Assembly (NCBI RefSeq): GCF_014217785.1
Contig: NZ_CP048814.1
Span: 2,232,001 to 2,296,000, forward strand
Source: Rhodococcus triatomae
GTDB lineage: Bacteria; Actinomycetota; Actinomycetes; Mycobacteriales; Mycobacteriaceae
Direction: 5' to 3'
Length of the DNA stretch: 64,000 nucleotides
Made by a program: the position numbers and the translations under genes. This document shows positions 7,639 through 16,673 of this stretch, in pieces. The stretch's first letter is position 1. Every line of letters begins with the position of its first letter. The notes beneath the pieces were generated by a model, which saw only the letters and a program-made list of their open reading frames with translations, did no database searches and had not been told where the DNA came from.

Positions 7639-8819
7639 CCGGCCGGGAGCTGTCCGGGGTGGCGGCCATTGCCGGGATCGGCGCCACGGAGTTCTCCAAG
7701 AACTCCGGCCGCAGCGAGTGGCAGCTGGCGTGCGAGAGCGTCCTCGCCGCACTGGAGGACGCGCAGATCGGTGTCGAAGAGGTCGACGGGTTCGCGCTGT
7801 TCACGATGGAGACCAACCCGGAGATCGCTGTCGCCCGCGCTCTCGGTATCCCCGAGCTCAGGTTCTTCAGCCGAATCCCGCACGGCGGTGGCGGCGCCTG
7901 CGCCCCGGTGCAGCAGGCTGCCCTCGCCGTGGCCGGCGGCGTCGCGGACGTCGTCGTGGTGTACCGCGCTTTCAACGAGCGCTCGGGCCACCGGTTCGGT
8001 TCCGGTCCGCCGCCGTTCGCGTACACCGCGAACACCGACCAGGAGTATCGGAACTGGATCAACCCCTACGGGCTGCTCACGCCCGCGCAGCAGGAGGCTT
8101 TCCTGGCGCGGCGCTACATGCACAAGTACGGAGCCACCAGCGCCGACTTCGGGCAGATCTCCGTTCTCTCCCGCAAGCACGCGGCGACCAACCCGAAGGC
8201 GTGGTTCCACGGGCGTCCGATCACCCTCGACGACCACCAGAACTCGAAGCTCATCGCGGACCCGTTGCGTCTGCTCGACTGCTGCCAGGAGAGCGACGGC
8301 GGTCAGGCGCTGGTCATCGTCAGTGCCGAACGCGCCCGGGACCTGCCGCATCCGCCGGCGATCATCTCCGCCGCGGCACAGGGAGTCGGCCCCCAGCAGA
8401 TCTCGATGAGCAGCTACTACCGCGACGACATCGACGAGATGCCCGAGGTCGACCTGGTCGCCCGACAGCTCTGGGCCCAGGCCGGGATCGGTCCCGACGA
8501 CATCGACGCCGCCGTGCTCTACGACGCGTTCACGCCGATGGTCTTGCTGCAGTTGGAGGAGTACGGCTTCTGCGGCCGCGGTGAGGCCAAGGATTTCATC
8601 GCGGACGGCAACCTCGAACTCGACGGCCGGCTGCCGATCAACACCCACGGCGGACAACTCGGCGAGGGGTACATCCACGGTGTCAACGGAATCGCCGAGG
8701 GCGTCCGGTTGATTCGGGGAAGTTCGGTCAACCAGCCTGCCGGGAACCTCGGCCACGTGCTCGTGACCGGGGGTTCCCCGGTGCCGCACAGCGCAATCGT
8801 GCTCTCCGCCGACCACTGA
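7635..8819 (+). CDS. Ltp2-like thiolase-fold retro-aldolase (lipid-transfer protein family)
   Basis: A 394-residue thiolase-superfamily protein of the SCP-x/Ltp group. The C-terminal motif NTHGGQLGEGYIHGVNG is typical of Ltp2, where the tyrosine and histidine act in retro-aldol cleavage of a beta-hydroxyacyl-CoA. The usual thiolase nucleophilic cysteine motif is absent. With the preceding DUF35 and hydratase it should remove a short side-chain piece (propanal, acetaldehyde or a ketone) after hydration. Start GTG 7635 is chosen because GGGAG lies 7 nt upstream and it gives the operon's usual 4-nt overlap; GTG 7629 is too close to that site. Confidence 0.85.
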   Translation: MTGRELSGVAAIAGIGATEFSKNSGRSEWQLACESVLAALEDAQIGVEEVDGFALFTMETNPEIAVARALGIPELRFFSRIPHGGGGACAPVQQAALAVAGGVADVVVVYRAFNERSGHRFGSGPPPFAYTANTDQEYRNWINPYGLLTPAQQEAFLARRYMHKYGATSADFGQISVLSRKHAATNPKAWFHGRPITLDDHQNSKLIADPLRLLDCCQESDGGQALVIVSAERARDLPHPPAIISAAAQGVGPQQISMSSYYRDDIDEMPEVDLVARQLWAQAGIGPDDIDAAVLYDAFTPMVLLQLEEYGFCGRGEAKDFIADGNLELDGRLPINTHGGQLGEGYIHGVNGIAEGVRLIRGSSVNQPAGNLGHVLVTGGSPVPHSAIVLSADH

Positions 8820-8852
8820 CGACGACGTGACCCCACAGAAAGCAACGGGAAC

Positions 8853-10058
8853 ATGACCGAACGCATCACCTACGCCCGTGCCACTCACGGCGAAGAAGAG
8901 ATCGACGCCGTGCTCGGCGTCCTCCGCAGCGGCCACCAGGGCCTGCGCATCGGAAAGAACGTCTTCGAGCTCGAGCGCCGGGTGCCCGAGTTGTCCGGCA
9001 AGCGGTTCGGGGTGATGTGCAACTCCGGGTCCTCGGGCCTCTACCTCGCCGTCGAACTGCTCGGACTGGCTCCCGGAACCGAGGTCATCACCTCACCGCT
9101 GACCTTCTCCACCGACGTCGCGCCGATCGTCCGCGCGGGTCTCGTTCCCGTCTTCGTGGACGTCGAGCCGGGTACTTTCAATATCGACGTCGCGAAGATC
9201 GAGGCGATGGTCACCGAGAAGACCGGCGCCCTCCTGATTCCCAACCTGGCGGGAAACTGTCCCGACTGGGACGCCATCCGGGAGGTGGCGGACCGGCACG
9301 GGCTGAAGGTCGTCGAGGACACGTGCGACACCCTCGGCGCCACTCTGCGCGGGACCCCCACCGGTGCGCGCGCCGACCTGAGCGTGACGAGCTTTTCGAT
9401 GGCGCACATCATCACCTGCGCCGGCACCGGCGGCATGGTGATGATGGACGACGAGGACGCCCGCGATCGCGCTCTGCTGCTGCGCCGTTGGGGTCGCCGC
9501 TCGGAACCGAACCTGTTCGGCAACGGTTCGGGCCGGGTCTTCCGCGAGGATCTCGACGGTGTCGACTACGACAACGACTTCATCTTCGATCTGCTGCCGT
9601 GGAACTTCGAGCCGTCGGAGCTCGGCGCCGCCTACGGAGTGGTGCAACTCGACAAGCTGGAGCGGAACTTCGAGCGACGCAAGAAGACGTTCGCCGCCTA
9701 CACCGCGGCCTATGCGGCGCACCCGGAGTTCTTCACCACGCCGGTCGAGACCGAGGGCCTCGACACCGCGTGGCTCTGCTACCCCGTGATGGTGGCCGCC
9801 GAAGCCCCGTTCTCTCGCAGCGATCTCCAGGAGTTCCTCGAATCCCGGGGCATCGACACCCGAACAGTGTGGAGTGGCAACATCACTCGCCATCCGATGA
9901 TGGCAGGCATCGAGTTCGGTGCCCCCGAGGAAGGGCTACCGGAAGCGGACGCCGTGTTCGAACGGGGCATGACCCTCGGTATGAGCCACGGCCTGACCGA
10001 CGACGAGGTGGCCCGCATCGGCGCGGCCATCGACGACTTCGCTGCGAAGTGGAAGTGA
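8853..10058 (+). CDS. DegT/DnrJ-fold PLP enzyme with His in place of the PLP lysine (ColD/RfbH-like)
   Basis: A 401-residue aspartate-aminotransferase-fold protein of the DegT/DnrJ/EryC1 family. The segment that normally carries the PLP lysine reads SFSMAH at residues 180-185, with His185 where aminotransferases have Lys. That substitution defines the sugar 3-dehydratases ColD and RfbH/E1, and the opening ITYA, CNSGSSGLYLA and SGNITRHP blocks also resemble RfbH. The cysteines that hold the iron-sulfur cluster of RfbH (after RxWGR) are not present, which favours ColD-type chemistry. It should not be an aminotransferase. No sugar gene is nearby; it sits mid-operon among acyl-CoA enzymes, 33 nt after the aldolase, so its substrate is unknown. 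Confidence 0.82.
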   Translation: MTERITYARATHGEEEIDAVLGVLRSGHQGLRIGKNVFELERRVPELSGKRFGVMCNSGSSGLYLAVELLGLAPGTEVITSPLTFSTDVAPIVRAGLVPVFVDVEPGTFNIDVAKIEAMVTEKTGALLIPNLAGNCPDWDAIREVADRHGLKVVEDTCDTLGATLRGTPTGARADLSVTSFSMAHIITCAGTGGMVMMDDEDARDRALLLRRWGRRSEPNLFGNGSGRVFREDLDGVDYDNDFIFDLLPWNFEPSELGAAYGVVQLDKLERNFERRKKTFAAYTAAYAAHPEFFTTPVETEGLDTAWLCYPVMVAAEAPFSRSDLQEFLESRGIDTRTVWSGNITRHPMMAGIEFGAPEEGLPEADAVFERGMTLGMSHGLTDDEVARIGAAIDDFAAKWK

Positions 10059-11233
10059 GTGCCGTGTCCTCTCGTTCTCGGACCGAAGCCCGTGGCACGA
10101 CCCCGGTGATCGTCGACGCCGCACGGACCCCGTTCGGCAAACGCGAAGGGTGGGTCTCCGGCCTGCACGCCGCCGAGCTCCTGGGGCTCGCGCAGAGCGG
10201 GGTGCTCGAGCGGCTCGACCTCGACCCCGAACTCGTCGAACAGGCCATCGGCGGGTGCGTGACGCCGGTGGGTGAACAGTTCGGCAACATCACCCGCACC
10301 GCGTGGGTGCATGCCGGCCTGCCGACACACACCGGGGCGACCACCATCGATGCCCAGTGTGGCACTGCGCTGCAGGCGGTCCACCTGGTGGCGGGCCAGA
10401 TTGCGCTGGGCGCTCTCGAGGTCGGCATGGCCTGTGGCGTGGAGCTGATGTCCCGGGTGCCGCTGACCGCGAAGGTCGGTGTCGGTCTCGGCACTCCCCG
10501 ACCGGCTTCCTGGAGTGTGGACATGCCGGACCAGTACACCGCCGCCGACCGGATCGCGCGCCACCGCGGCCTCACCCGCGAGGACCTCGATGCATTCGGG
10601 CTCCGGTCTCAGGATCGCGCTCGGACAGCCTGGGAAGAGGGGCGTTTCGACCGCCAGATGATTGCCGTGACGGTGCCGAGAGAGGGCGGCGACACGAGGG
10701 TGACCCGCGATCAAGGACTGCGGGAGACCGGCATGGAGGCGCTCGCCCGGCTCCGGCCCACCGCCGACGGCGGTCTGCACACGGCGGGCACGTCCTCCCA
10801 GATCTCCGACGGGGCGGCCGCCGCGGTATTGATGACGGAAGATCGTGCCCGCACGCTGGGTGTGGCTCCGCGTGCCCGGCTGCTCGGCCAGTGCGTGATC
10901 GGTGGTGACACCGAGCTGATGCTGGACGGTCCCGTCGCGGCGGCTCGGAAGCTGTTCGACCGCACCGGCATGAAGGTCGGCGACGTGGACCTGTTCGAGG
11001 TGAACGAGGCATTCGCCTCGGTCCCCCTGTCGTTCGCGCAGGTCCACGGCGTCGATCCCGGCACGCTCAATGTCAACGGCGGCGCGATCGCACTCGGTCA
11101 TCCCGCAGGCGCCACCGGCATCCGGCTGCTCGCGACCGCCGTGGACGAGCTGGAGCGACGCGACCGAGAGGTCGCCATGATCGCGATCTGCGCCTCGGCC
11201 GCCACCACCTGCATGATCGTGGAGCGCTGCTGA
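10055..11233 (+). CDS. thiolase (acetyl-CoA acetyltransferase family)
   Basis: A 392-residue thiolase. Acyl-carrying Cys102 lies in DAQCGTALQ, and the GGAIALGHPAGATG histidine motif is intact. The last conserved block, normally CxGGGxG, is replaced by CASAATTC (Cys379 to Cys386). That keeps the basic cysteine but loses the glycines, an uncommon variant. It would split a 3-ketoacyl-CoA with CoA in the last step of a beta-oxidation round. GTG 10055 overlaps the upstream stop by 4 nt; the next gene starts within its own stop codon (TGATG). Confidence 0.88.
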   Translation: MSAVSSRSRTEARGTTPVIVDAARTPFGKREGWVSGLHAAELLGLAQSGVLERLDLDPELVEQAIGGCVTPVGEQFGNITRTAWVHAGLPTHTGATTIDAQCGTALQAVHLVAGQIALGALEVGMACGVELMSRVPLTAKVGVGLGTPRPASWSVDMPDQYTAADRIARHRGLTREDLDAFGLRSQDRARTAWEEGRFDRQMIAVTVPREGGDTRVTRDQGLRETGMEALARLRPTADGGLHTAGTSSQISDGAAAAVLMTEDRARTLGVAPRARLLGQCVIGGDTELMLDGPVAAARKLFDRTGMKVGDVDLFEVNEAFASVPLSFAQVHGVDPGTLNVNGGAIALGHPAGATGIRLLATAVDELERRDREVAMIAICASAATTCMIVERC

Positions 11234-13449
11234 TGCCTGTTGCACTCGACGACCACCATCGTGCCCTCGCCGACTCGGTCTCCGGCCTCGCCCGGCGACA
11301 CGCACCGACCGAGAAGACCAGGGAAGGCTTCGACGAGCTCGCCACCGGAAAGCGCCCCGACATCTGGGATCACCTGGTCCGGCAGGGATTACACGCGATG
11401 CATCTGCCCGAGGAGCACGGTGGCGCCGACGGCGGGCTGCTCGACCTGGCGGTCGTCGCCGAGCAGCTCGGCCGGGCCCTGGTGCCCGGACCGTGGCTGC
11501 CGACGGTACTGACCGGCGCGATTCTGACCACCCTGGGGCCGGAGGGCGGTGCGGAGGGCCCCGTCCGGCAGATGCTCGGGAGATTCGGGGAGGGAGCCAC
11601 CGGCGCGGCGGTGACCACCGGGGGGCTCGTGGCGAGCCCCGACGGGGACGGTTGGGTGGTCACCGGGACGAGCGGGCCGGTCCTCGGACTGCCCGGCGCC
11701 GACGAGGTGATCGTGCGCGCGGATCGGGACAGCGGGATGCCGCTGTGGTTCCGGCTCTCCCCCGACGTCGGGGACGTGGACGTCGCCGACGGCATCGACC
11801 TGACCCGGGCGATCGGGCGGCTCCGGCTCGATCGACGTGTCGTCGAGCCGGGTCGACTGTTGCCGACCCCCGATCCGGACCGCCTCGACCTGGTGTTCAA
11901 CACCCTGCTCGCCGCCGAGGCCGCGGGCGTCGCCGGGTGGGCCCTGGACGCTGCGGTCGAGCACGTTCGCAACCGGGTGCAGTTCGGCCGGCCGGTGGGC
12001 AGCTTCCAGGCCGTGCAGCACAAGGCCGCCATGATGCTGGTCCGCACCGAGCTGGCCTGTGCGGCTGCGTGGGACGCGGCCCGTGCGGAGAACCAGGCCG
12101 CCGACCAACGCCGTCTGGCCGCGGCTCAGGCGGCGCTCACCGCTCTCCCGTCCGGGATCGACGTGGCACTCGAGTGCGTGACCCTGCTGGGCGGGATCGG
12201 CTTCACCTGGGAGCACGACGCGCACCTGTACTGGCGTCGGGCGCTGAGCATCGCGTCGGTCGCGGGCGCGGAGGACCGCTGGGCGTATCGACTCGGCGAG
12301 GCGGCGCTGGCCGGCTCCCGGGACTTCTCCTTCGTCGACGCGCACGCGCTCCCCGAGCTCCGGGCGGAGGTTGCCGCGGTGCTCGACGAGGTCGCGGAAC
12401 TTCCCGACGATGCCCTCCGCAGCGACGGGTGGGCCCCGGCCCGCGGCGGCGCCCGGCGCGCGCGGCTGGCCGAGGCCGGACTGGTCGCCCCGCACTATCC
12501 CGCGCCCTACGGGCGAGGCGCCGGGCCCGAGGAACAGGCCGTGATCGCCGACATGTTCGCCGAGCGTGCGCTCGAGCAGCCGACAACCGTCATCGGCGAG
12601 TGGGTGCTCCCCACCCTGCTGGTGCACGGAACCGAGGAGCAGCAGAAGCGTTTCGTCGGTCCGACCCTGAGGTCCGAGATCGTCTGGTGCCAGTTGTTCT
12701 CCGAGCCGGGTGCCGGCTCGGACCTGGCCGGCCTGACCACCCGGGCCCGCAAGGTCGACGGCGGCTGGGTGCTGGCCGGTCAGAAGGTCTGGAACTCGAT
12801 GGCCCATGAGGCGGACTGGGGTGTCTGCCTCGCCCGGACCGACCCGGACGCGCCCAGACACGAGGGGATTTCGTACTTCCTCGTGGACATGCGCAGTCCC
12901 GGACTCGACGTCCGGCCGCTACGGCAGGCGACGGGGCACGCGGAGTTCAACGAGGTGTTCCTCGACGACGTGTTCGTCCCGGACGCGTGCCTGGTCTCCG
13001 ATCCCGGGGAGGGCTGGCGGCTGGCGATCACCACGCTGTCGAACGAGCGGCTGAGCATGGGCGCCCAGCTCAGCCACGGCTCGGCTCTCCGGGTGCGGGA
13101 GCTCGTCGAGTCCGGTGCCTGTGCGGCGGACCGCGACGACGTGCTCCGGGTGCTCGGGCGCAGTACGGGCCGGGAGATGGCGTTGGCGGCGCTGAACCTG
13201 CGCAGTGTGCTGGGCCGGATGTCCGGCCTCGACGTCGGCTCGGAGATCAGCGTGCAGAAGGTATTCAGCGCGATCGCTCAACGCGAGGGGTCTCGTGCGT
13301 TGGTCTCCCTGCTGGGCCCGGCCGGGGCCACTCTCGACGGCGGCCACACGATCGACCACATCGGTTTGCCCGCTGTGCTTTTCGGCGGAGGAACCATCGA
13401 AATCCAACTCAACGTCCTGGCCCGGCGGGTGCTGGAACTGCCGCGCTGA
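11233..13449 (+). CDS. double-length acyl-CoA dehydrogenase, FadE34/ChsE3-like fusion
   Basis: A 738-residue protein made of two acyl-CoA dehydrogenase modules, about 1-370 and 385-738. The C-terminal module has the standard FAD/substrate blocks CQLFSEPGAGSDLAG and GQKVWNS. The N-terminal module is degenerate in the corresponding region but keeps the C-terminal helical part (VQFGRPVGSFQAVQHK). Mycobacterial FadE34 (ChsE3), which dehydrogenates a C24 steroid side-chain CoA ester, has the same size and tandem layout. Oxidises acyl-CoA to 2-enoyl-CoA with FAD. Overlaps the thiolase stop by 1 nt. Confidence 0.88.
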   Translation: MPVALDDHHRALADSVSGLARRHAPTEKTREGFDELATGKRPDIWDHLVRQGLHAMHLPEEHGGADGGLLDLAVVAEQLGRALVPGPWLPTVLTGAILTTLGPEGGAEGPVRQMLGRFGEGATGAAVTTGGLVASPDGDGWVVTGTSGPVLGLPGADEVIVRADRDSGMPLWFRLSPDVGDVDVADGIDLTRAIGRLRLDRRVVEPGRLLPTPDPDRLDLVFNTLLAAEAAGVAGWALDAAVEHVRNRVQFGRPVGSFQAVQHKAAMMLVRTELACAAAWDAARAENQAADQRRLAAAQAALTALPSGIDVALECVTLLGGIGFTWEHDAHLYWRRALSIASVAGAEDRWAYRLGEAALAGSRDFSFVDAHALPELRAEVAAVLDEVAELPDDALRSDGWAPARGGARRARLAEAGLVAPHYPAPYGRGAGPEEQAVIADMFAERALEQPTTVIGEWVLPTLLVHGTEEQQKRFVGPTLRSEIVWCQLFSEPGAGSDLAGLTTRARKVDGGWVLAGQKVWNSMAHEADWGVCLARTDPDAPRHEGISYFLVDMRSPGLDVRPLRQATGHAEFNEVFLDDVFVPDACLVSDPGEGWRLAITTLSNERLSMGAQLSHGSALRVRELVESGACAADRDDVLRVLGRSTGREMALAALNLRSVLGRMSGLDVGSEISVQKVFSAIAQREGSRALVSLLGPAGATLDGGHTIDHIGLPAVLFGGGTIEIQLNVLARRVLELPR

Positions 13450-13475
13450 GCTCGGCCGGATCGACAGGAGACGAC

Positions 13476-14684
13476 ATGTATCCCGAGCTGTCCGACGAAT
13501 CACGTCGGCTACGCAACGAACTGCGTGAATATTTCGCCCGCATCATCGACGACGACGATCGCAGGGCGCTGGTGGACCAGACCGAGGGCGGCCCGGTGTT
13601 CGACCGGATTCTGCGCCGGATGGGAGCGGACGGCTGGCTCGGCCTCGGCTGGCCCGAGGAGTACGGCGGCCGCGGCGAGGATCCGGAAGCGCTGTACGTC
13701 TTCTACGACGAGGTGATCCGCGCCGGCGCTCCGCTGTCGCTGGTCACCCTGAACACGGTCGCGCCCGCGCTGATGAAGTTCGGTACCCGGGAACAGAAGG
13801 AGTACTTCCTCCCCCGGATCCTGGCCGGTGAACTGATCTTCGCCATCGGCTACACCGAGCCGGGGGCCGGGACGGACCTGGCGTCGCTGCAGACCCGGGC
13901 CCGGATCGACGGCGACGAGCTGGTCGTCGACGGGAACAAGATATTCACCAGCGCAGGTATCTACGCCGACTGGGTGTGGCTGGCGGTTCGGACCGACCCG
14001 CACGCGTCCCGGCACGAGGGCATCTCCGTGGTCCTGGTTCCCACGTCCGCACCCGGCTTCTCCGCCACCGAGATTCGCACCGTCGGGGGCATCAGTACGT
14101 CGGCGACGTACTACGAGAACGTCCGGGTTCCGCTGACTCATGTCGTCGGGGAGCTGGACGCCGGTTGGGGGCTGATCACCAGCCAGCTCAACCACGAGCG
14201 CGTGGCGCTCGCGGCGCGCGGCGGTATCGCCAACGAGCTGTACGACGAGGTACTCGATTGGGCCAGAAGCGAACCCGTCGGCACCGGCACCCTCTACGAC
14301 GTGCCCTGGGTGCGTAGCACGCTGGCCGAGGTCTATGCGCTGCTCAGTGCCGCCGATCTGTTCAATCTGCGGTTGGTGGCGGACGTGGCCGCGAACACTC
14401 TCGGCGGCGGTGACTCGGCGGCGGCGAAGATCTTCGGCACGGAGGCGGTGGTCACCGTCTACGGCAAGCTGCAGGAAGTCCTCGGGGCACGCGGTCTGCT
14501 CAGACCGGGCAGCCCGGGCGCGATCGTCGAGGGCAGGGTCGAGGCCCTGGCCCGGCGCGCACAGAACAACACGTTCGGCGGCGGAACCAACGAGGTGATG
14601 CGGGAGATCGTGGCGGCCAGGTGTCTCGGCATGACACTGGCCCCCCGCCGCCGCGCCGACACTCTGAAGGAAACGAGGAACTGA
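13476..14684 (+). CDS. acyl-CoA dehydrogenase (FadE26/28-like alpha-type chain)
   Basis: A 402-residue acyl-CoA dehydrogenase with full-length signatures: the FAD-side motif YTEPGAGTDLASLQT, GNKIFTSAG, and a C-terminal NTFGGGTNEVMREI. It is followed 1 nt later by a shorter, more divergent dehydrogenase, the arrangement of the heterotetrameric FadE pairs used by actinobacteria on steroid side chains (for example FadE26-FadE27, FadE28-FadE29). This chain probably supplies most FAD contacts. Start ATG 13476 has AGGAG about 6 nt upstream. Confidence 0.88.
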   Translation: MYPELSDESRRLRNELREYFARIIDDDDRRALVDQTEGGPVFDRILRRMGADGWLGLGWPEEYGGRGEDPEALYVFYDEVIRAGAPLSLVTLNTVAPALMKFGTREQKEYFLPRILAGELIFAIGYTEPGAGTDLASLQTRARIDGDELVVDGNKIFTSAGIYADWVWLAVRTDPHASRHEGISVVLVPTSAPGFSATEIRTVGGISTSATYYENVRVPLTHVVGELDAGWGLITSQLNHERVALAARGGIANELYDEVLDWARSEPVGTGTLYDVPWVRSTLAEVYALLSAADLFNLRLVADVAANTLGGGDSAAAKIFGTEAVVTVYGKLQEVLGARGLLRPGSPGAIVEGRVEALARRAQNNTFGGGTNEVMREIVAARCLGMTLAPRRRADTLKETRN

Positions 14685-14685
14685 C

Positions 14686-15816
14686 GTGGATTTCGAACTC
14701 GACGGTGATCTGGAATCGGTGCGGGAACTGGCGGCGCAGATCTTCGGCGCCCTCGCGAAGGTGGACCGGGTGGCAGATGTGGAGAACCGGGAGCGCGGCT
14801 TCGATCGCACGCTGTGGCGGGCGCTGGGCGATGCCGGGCTGCTGGCGATCGCGCTGCCCGAGGAACTCGGGGGCGGTGGAATGGGCACCCTCGGCCTCGT
14901 GGCTCTGCTCGAGGAACAGGGCAGGCACGTCGCGCCGGTGCCATTGTGGTCGGCGCTCGCAGGCGCCGCGCTCCCGATCGCGCGGTTCGGTACCGCCGCG
15001 CAGACTGCCCGATGGCTTCCCGGCCTGATCGACGGCTCCTCGCTTCTCGTCGGGGTCCCGGAGGTGGCGGACGCCGGCGGACCGGCCCTGTCGGCAGTGC
15101 GACAGGGCGAGAGCCTGATCGTCGACGGTCAGCTCACCGGAGTGCCCGCGGCTGCCGTAGCCGACGGTCTGGTCGTCCCGGTCCGGTGTGAGGACGACTC
15201 GACGGTGTTCGTGATCGTGCACGTCGACGCGATCGGTGTCGGCGTGACCTCGGTGGACGTCACCAGCCGCGAGAGCTCCGCGACGGTGCGGTTCGAGGGC
15301 GTCGAGGTACCGCCCGACGGCCTGCTGCCGGGGGAGGGATCGGAGATCCTCGAGTGGACTCGGCGGCGGGCCAGGGTGGCGCTCTCGGCACTGCAGTCGG
15401 GGGTCTGCGAGGAGGCGGTGCGCCGGACCGCGGCGTACACGTCGGAGCGGATCCAGTTCGGCCGTCCCCTCTCGACGAACCAGGCTGTCGCGGTGCGCGC
15501 CGCGGACGCCTACCTCGATACCGAGGCGATCCGGCTCACCACACGGCGCGCCGCGTGGTTGCTGGACTCCGGCCGCGAGTCCGAGGCGGAATCGGCGAGT
15601 CTGGTCGCCGAATGGTGGGCGTCGAGTGGCGGGTTGCGCGTGGTGCACGCGAGTCAGCACCTGCACGGAGGGATCGGTGCCGACGTCGACTACCCCATTC
15701 ACCGCTACTTTCTCTGGGGGCGTCAGATCGCGTTCACACTCGGTAGTGCCGCCGCGGTCGCCGCCGAACTCGGCGATCGGCTCGACACCGCCCCGGCCGT
15801 CGGGTCTCCCGCGTGA
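14686..15816 (+). CDS. acyl-CoA dehydrogenase (divergent beta-type partner)
   Basis: A 376-residue acyl-CoA dehydrogenase-fold protein lacking the usual SEPGAGSD FAD motif but keeping the C-terminal helical domain (RIQFGRPLSTNQAVAVRAAD, HLHGGIGADVDYPIHRYF). It resembles the shorter partner chain of alpha2beta2 FadE heterotetramers, where the active site is shared with the neighbouring chain (13476-14684). GTG start, one base after the previous stop, with GAGGA 6 nt upstream. Last gene of the operon; it converges on the IclR gene. Confidence 0.87.
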   Translation: MDFELDGDLESVRELAAQIFGALAKVDRVADVENRERGFDRTLWRALGDAGLLAIALPEELGGGGMGTLGLVALLEEQGRHVAPVPLWSALAGAALPIARFGTAAQTARWLPGLIDGSSLLVGVPEVADAGGPALSAVRQGESLIVDGQLTGVPAAAVADGLVVPVRCEDDSTVFVIVHVDAIGVGVTSVDVTSRESSATVRFEGVEVPPDGLLPGEGSEILEWTRRRARVALSALQSGVCEEAVRRTAAYTSERIQFGRPLSTNQAVAVRAADAYLDTEAIRLTTRRAAWLLDSGRESEAESASLVAEWWASSGGLRVVHASQHLHGGIGADVDYPIHRYFLWGRQIAFTLGSAAAVAAELGDRLDTAPAVGSPA

Positions 15817-15846
15817 GTACCTCGACCGACGTCTCCACCGAACGGG

Positions 15847-16653
15847 TCACTCGCACACCATTCGACGGCGGGAACGGGGGTTCCAGTGCGGGAACAATGT
15901 CTGGGAAGTCTGTCGTGCTGCGGACCAGACCATGGGGGCCACCGCGCCGAGCGCGACGACGCCTCGGCAGGCGACGGAGACCGCGCCCACGACCCCGTGC
16001 GGTCCGAGGACGGGCGCGGCCACCGCGCTGATCTCCATCGGGCAGGACTCACCGGGCACGTACGAGATGCCGCGTTGCTGTCGGACCCGGTTGAGCTGCG
16101 CGTGCAGCCGCGGGAGGTGTGCCGTGCGATCGGTCCCCGAAGCCATCGAGAGTAGCGAGTCGACCTGCTCGGGGACGAGGCCGGCGAGCAGTGCCCGCCC
16201 GCTGACGGTGCTCTCGGCGGGCAAGCGTGCGGCCACCCGTGAGGGGATGCCCGAACTGGCCGCGCCGCCGATCTTGTCCAGGTAGTAGACGGACGAGCCC
16301 TCGAGGACGGTGAGGTGGGCGACGCCCCCGGTGCTGACGTGGAGTTCGTTGAGGACGGCGGAGGCAGCCGCGCGCAGCTCGGAGTGGTCGCTCCTGCTGA
16401 TGCCCAACAGCCGCATTCCCAGCCGGTAACCCCGCGTGTCGTGTTCCATCCACTGCAGGTCGACGAGCTGGGTGAGGAGCCGGAACGTAGTCGATCTCGG
16501 TAGTCCGGTCAGGCGGGCGATGTCTTCGAGACGCATGCGTTCCGGCCCGGTCGCGAAGACGTCGAGGATTCGCGTGAGGCGTCCTGCCACGCTCGGACGC
16601 GGGAGGTCCGGCGTTGTCTCCATCATGGTCGGATCGGTCTGCACGAGCGTCAT
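15847..16653 (-). CDS. IclR-family transcriptional regulator
   Basis: A 268-residue IclR protein with an N-terminal winged helix (VAGRLTRILDVFATG then LTGLPRSTTFRLLTQL) and a C-terminal effector domain (GGVAHLTVLEGSSVYYLDK to the end). IclR proteins commonly control catabolic operons and bind small acids. The start at 16653 is backed by AAAGGA 8 nt upstream; 51 further residues of open frame upstream are not IclR-like. It lies next to the acyl-CoA operon and is divergent from a FadR-type gene, so one or both probably control that operon. Confidence 0.88.
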   Translation of the reverse strand: MTLVQTDPTMMETTPDLPRPSVAGRLTRILDVFATGPERMRLEDIARLTGLPRSTTFRLLTQLVDLQWMEHDTRGYRLGMRLLGISRSDHSELRAAASAVLNELHVSTGGVAHLTVLEGSSVYYLDKIGGAASSGIPSRVAARLPAESTVSGRALLAGLVPEQVDSLLSMASGTDRTAHLPRLHAQLNRVRQQRGISYVPGESCPMEISAVAAPVLGPHGVVGAVSVACRGVVALGAVAPMVWSAARQTSQTLFPHWNPRSRRRMVCE

Positions 16654-16673
16654 TGGCCACATCCTTTTGTGAG

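Noticed and set aside
9017-10054. Upstream extension of the thiolase frame
   Set aside because: Lies out of frame within the PLP-enzyme gene; the GTG at 10055 with a 4-nt overlap is the natural start.
8853-10058. Annotation as a DegT aminotransferase
   Set aside because: The PLP lysine position is His185, so aminotransferase activity is unlikely.
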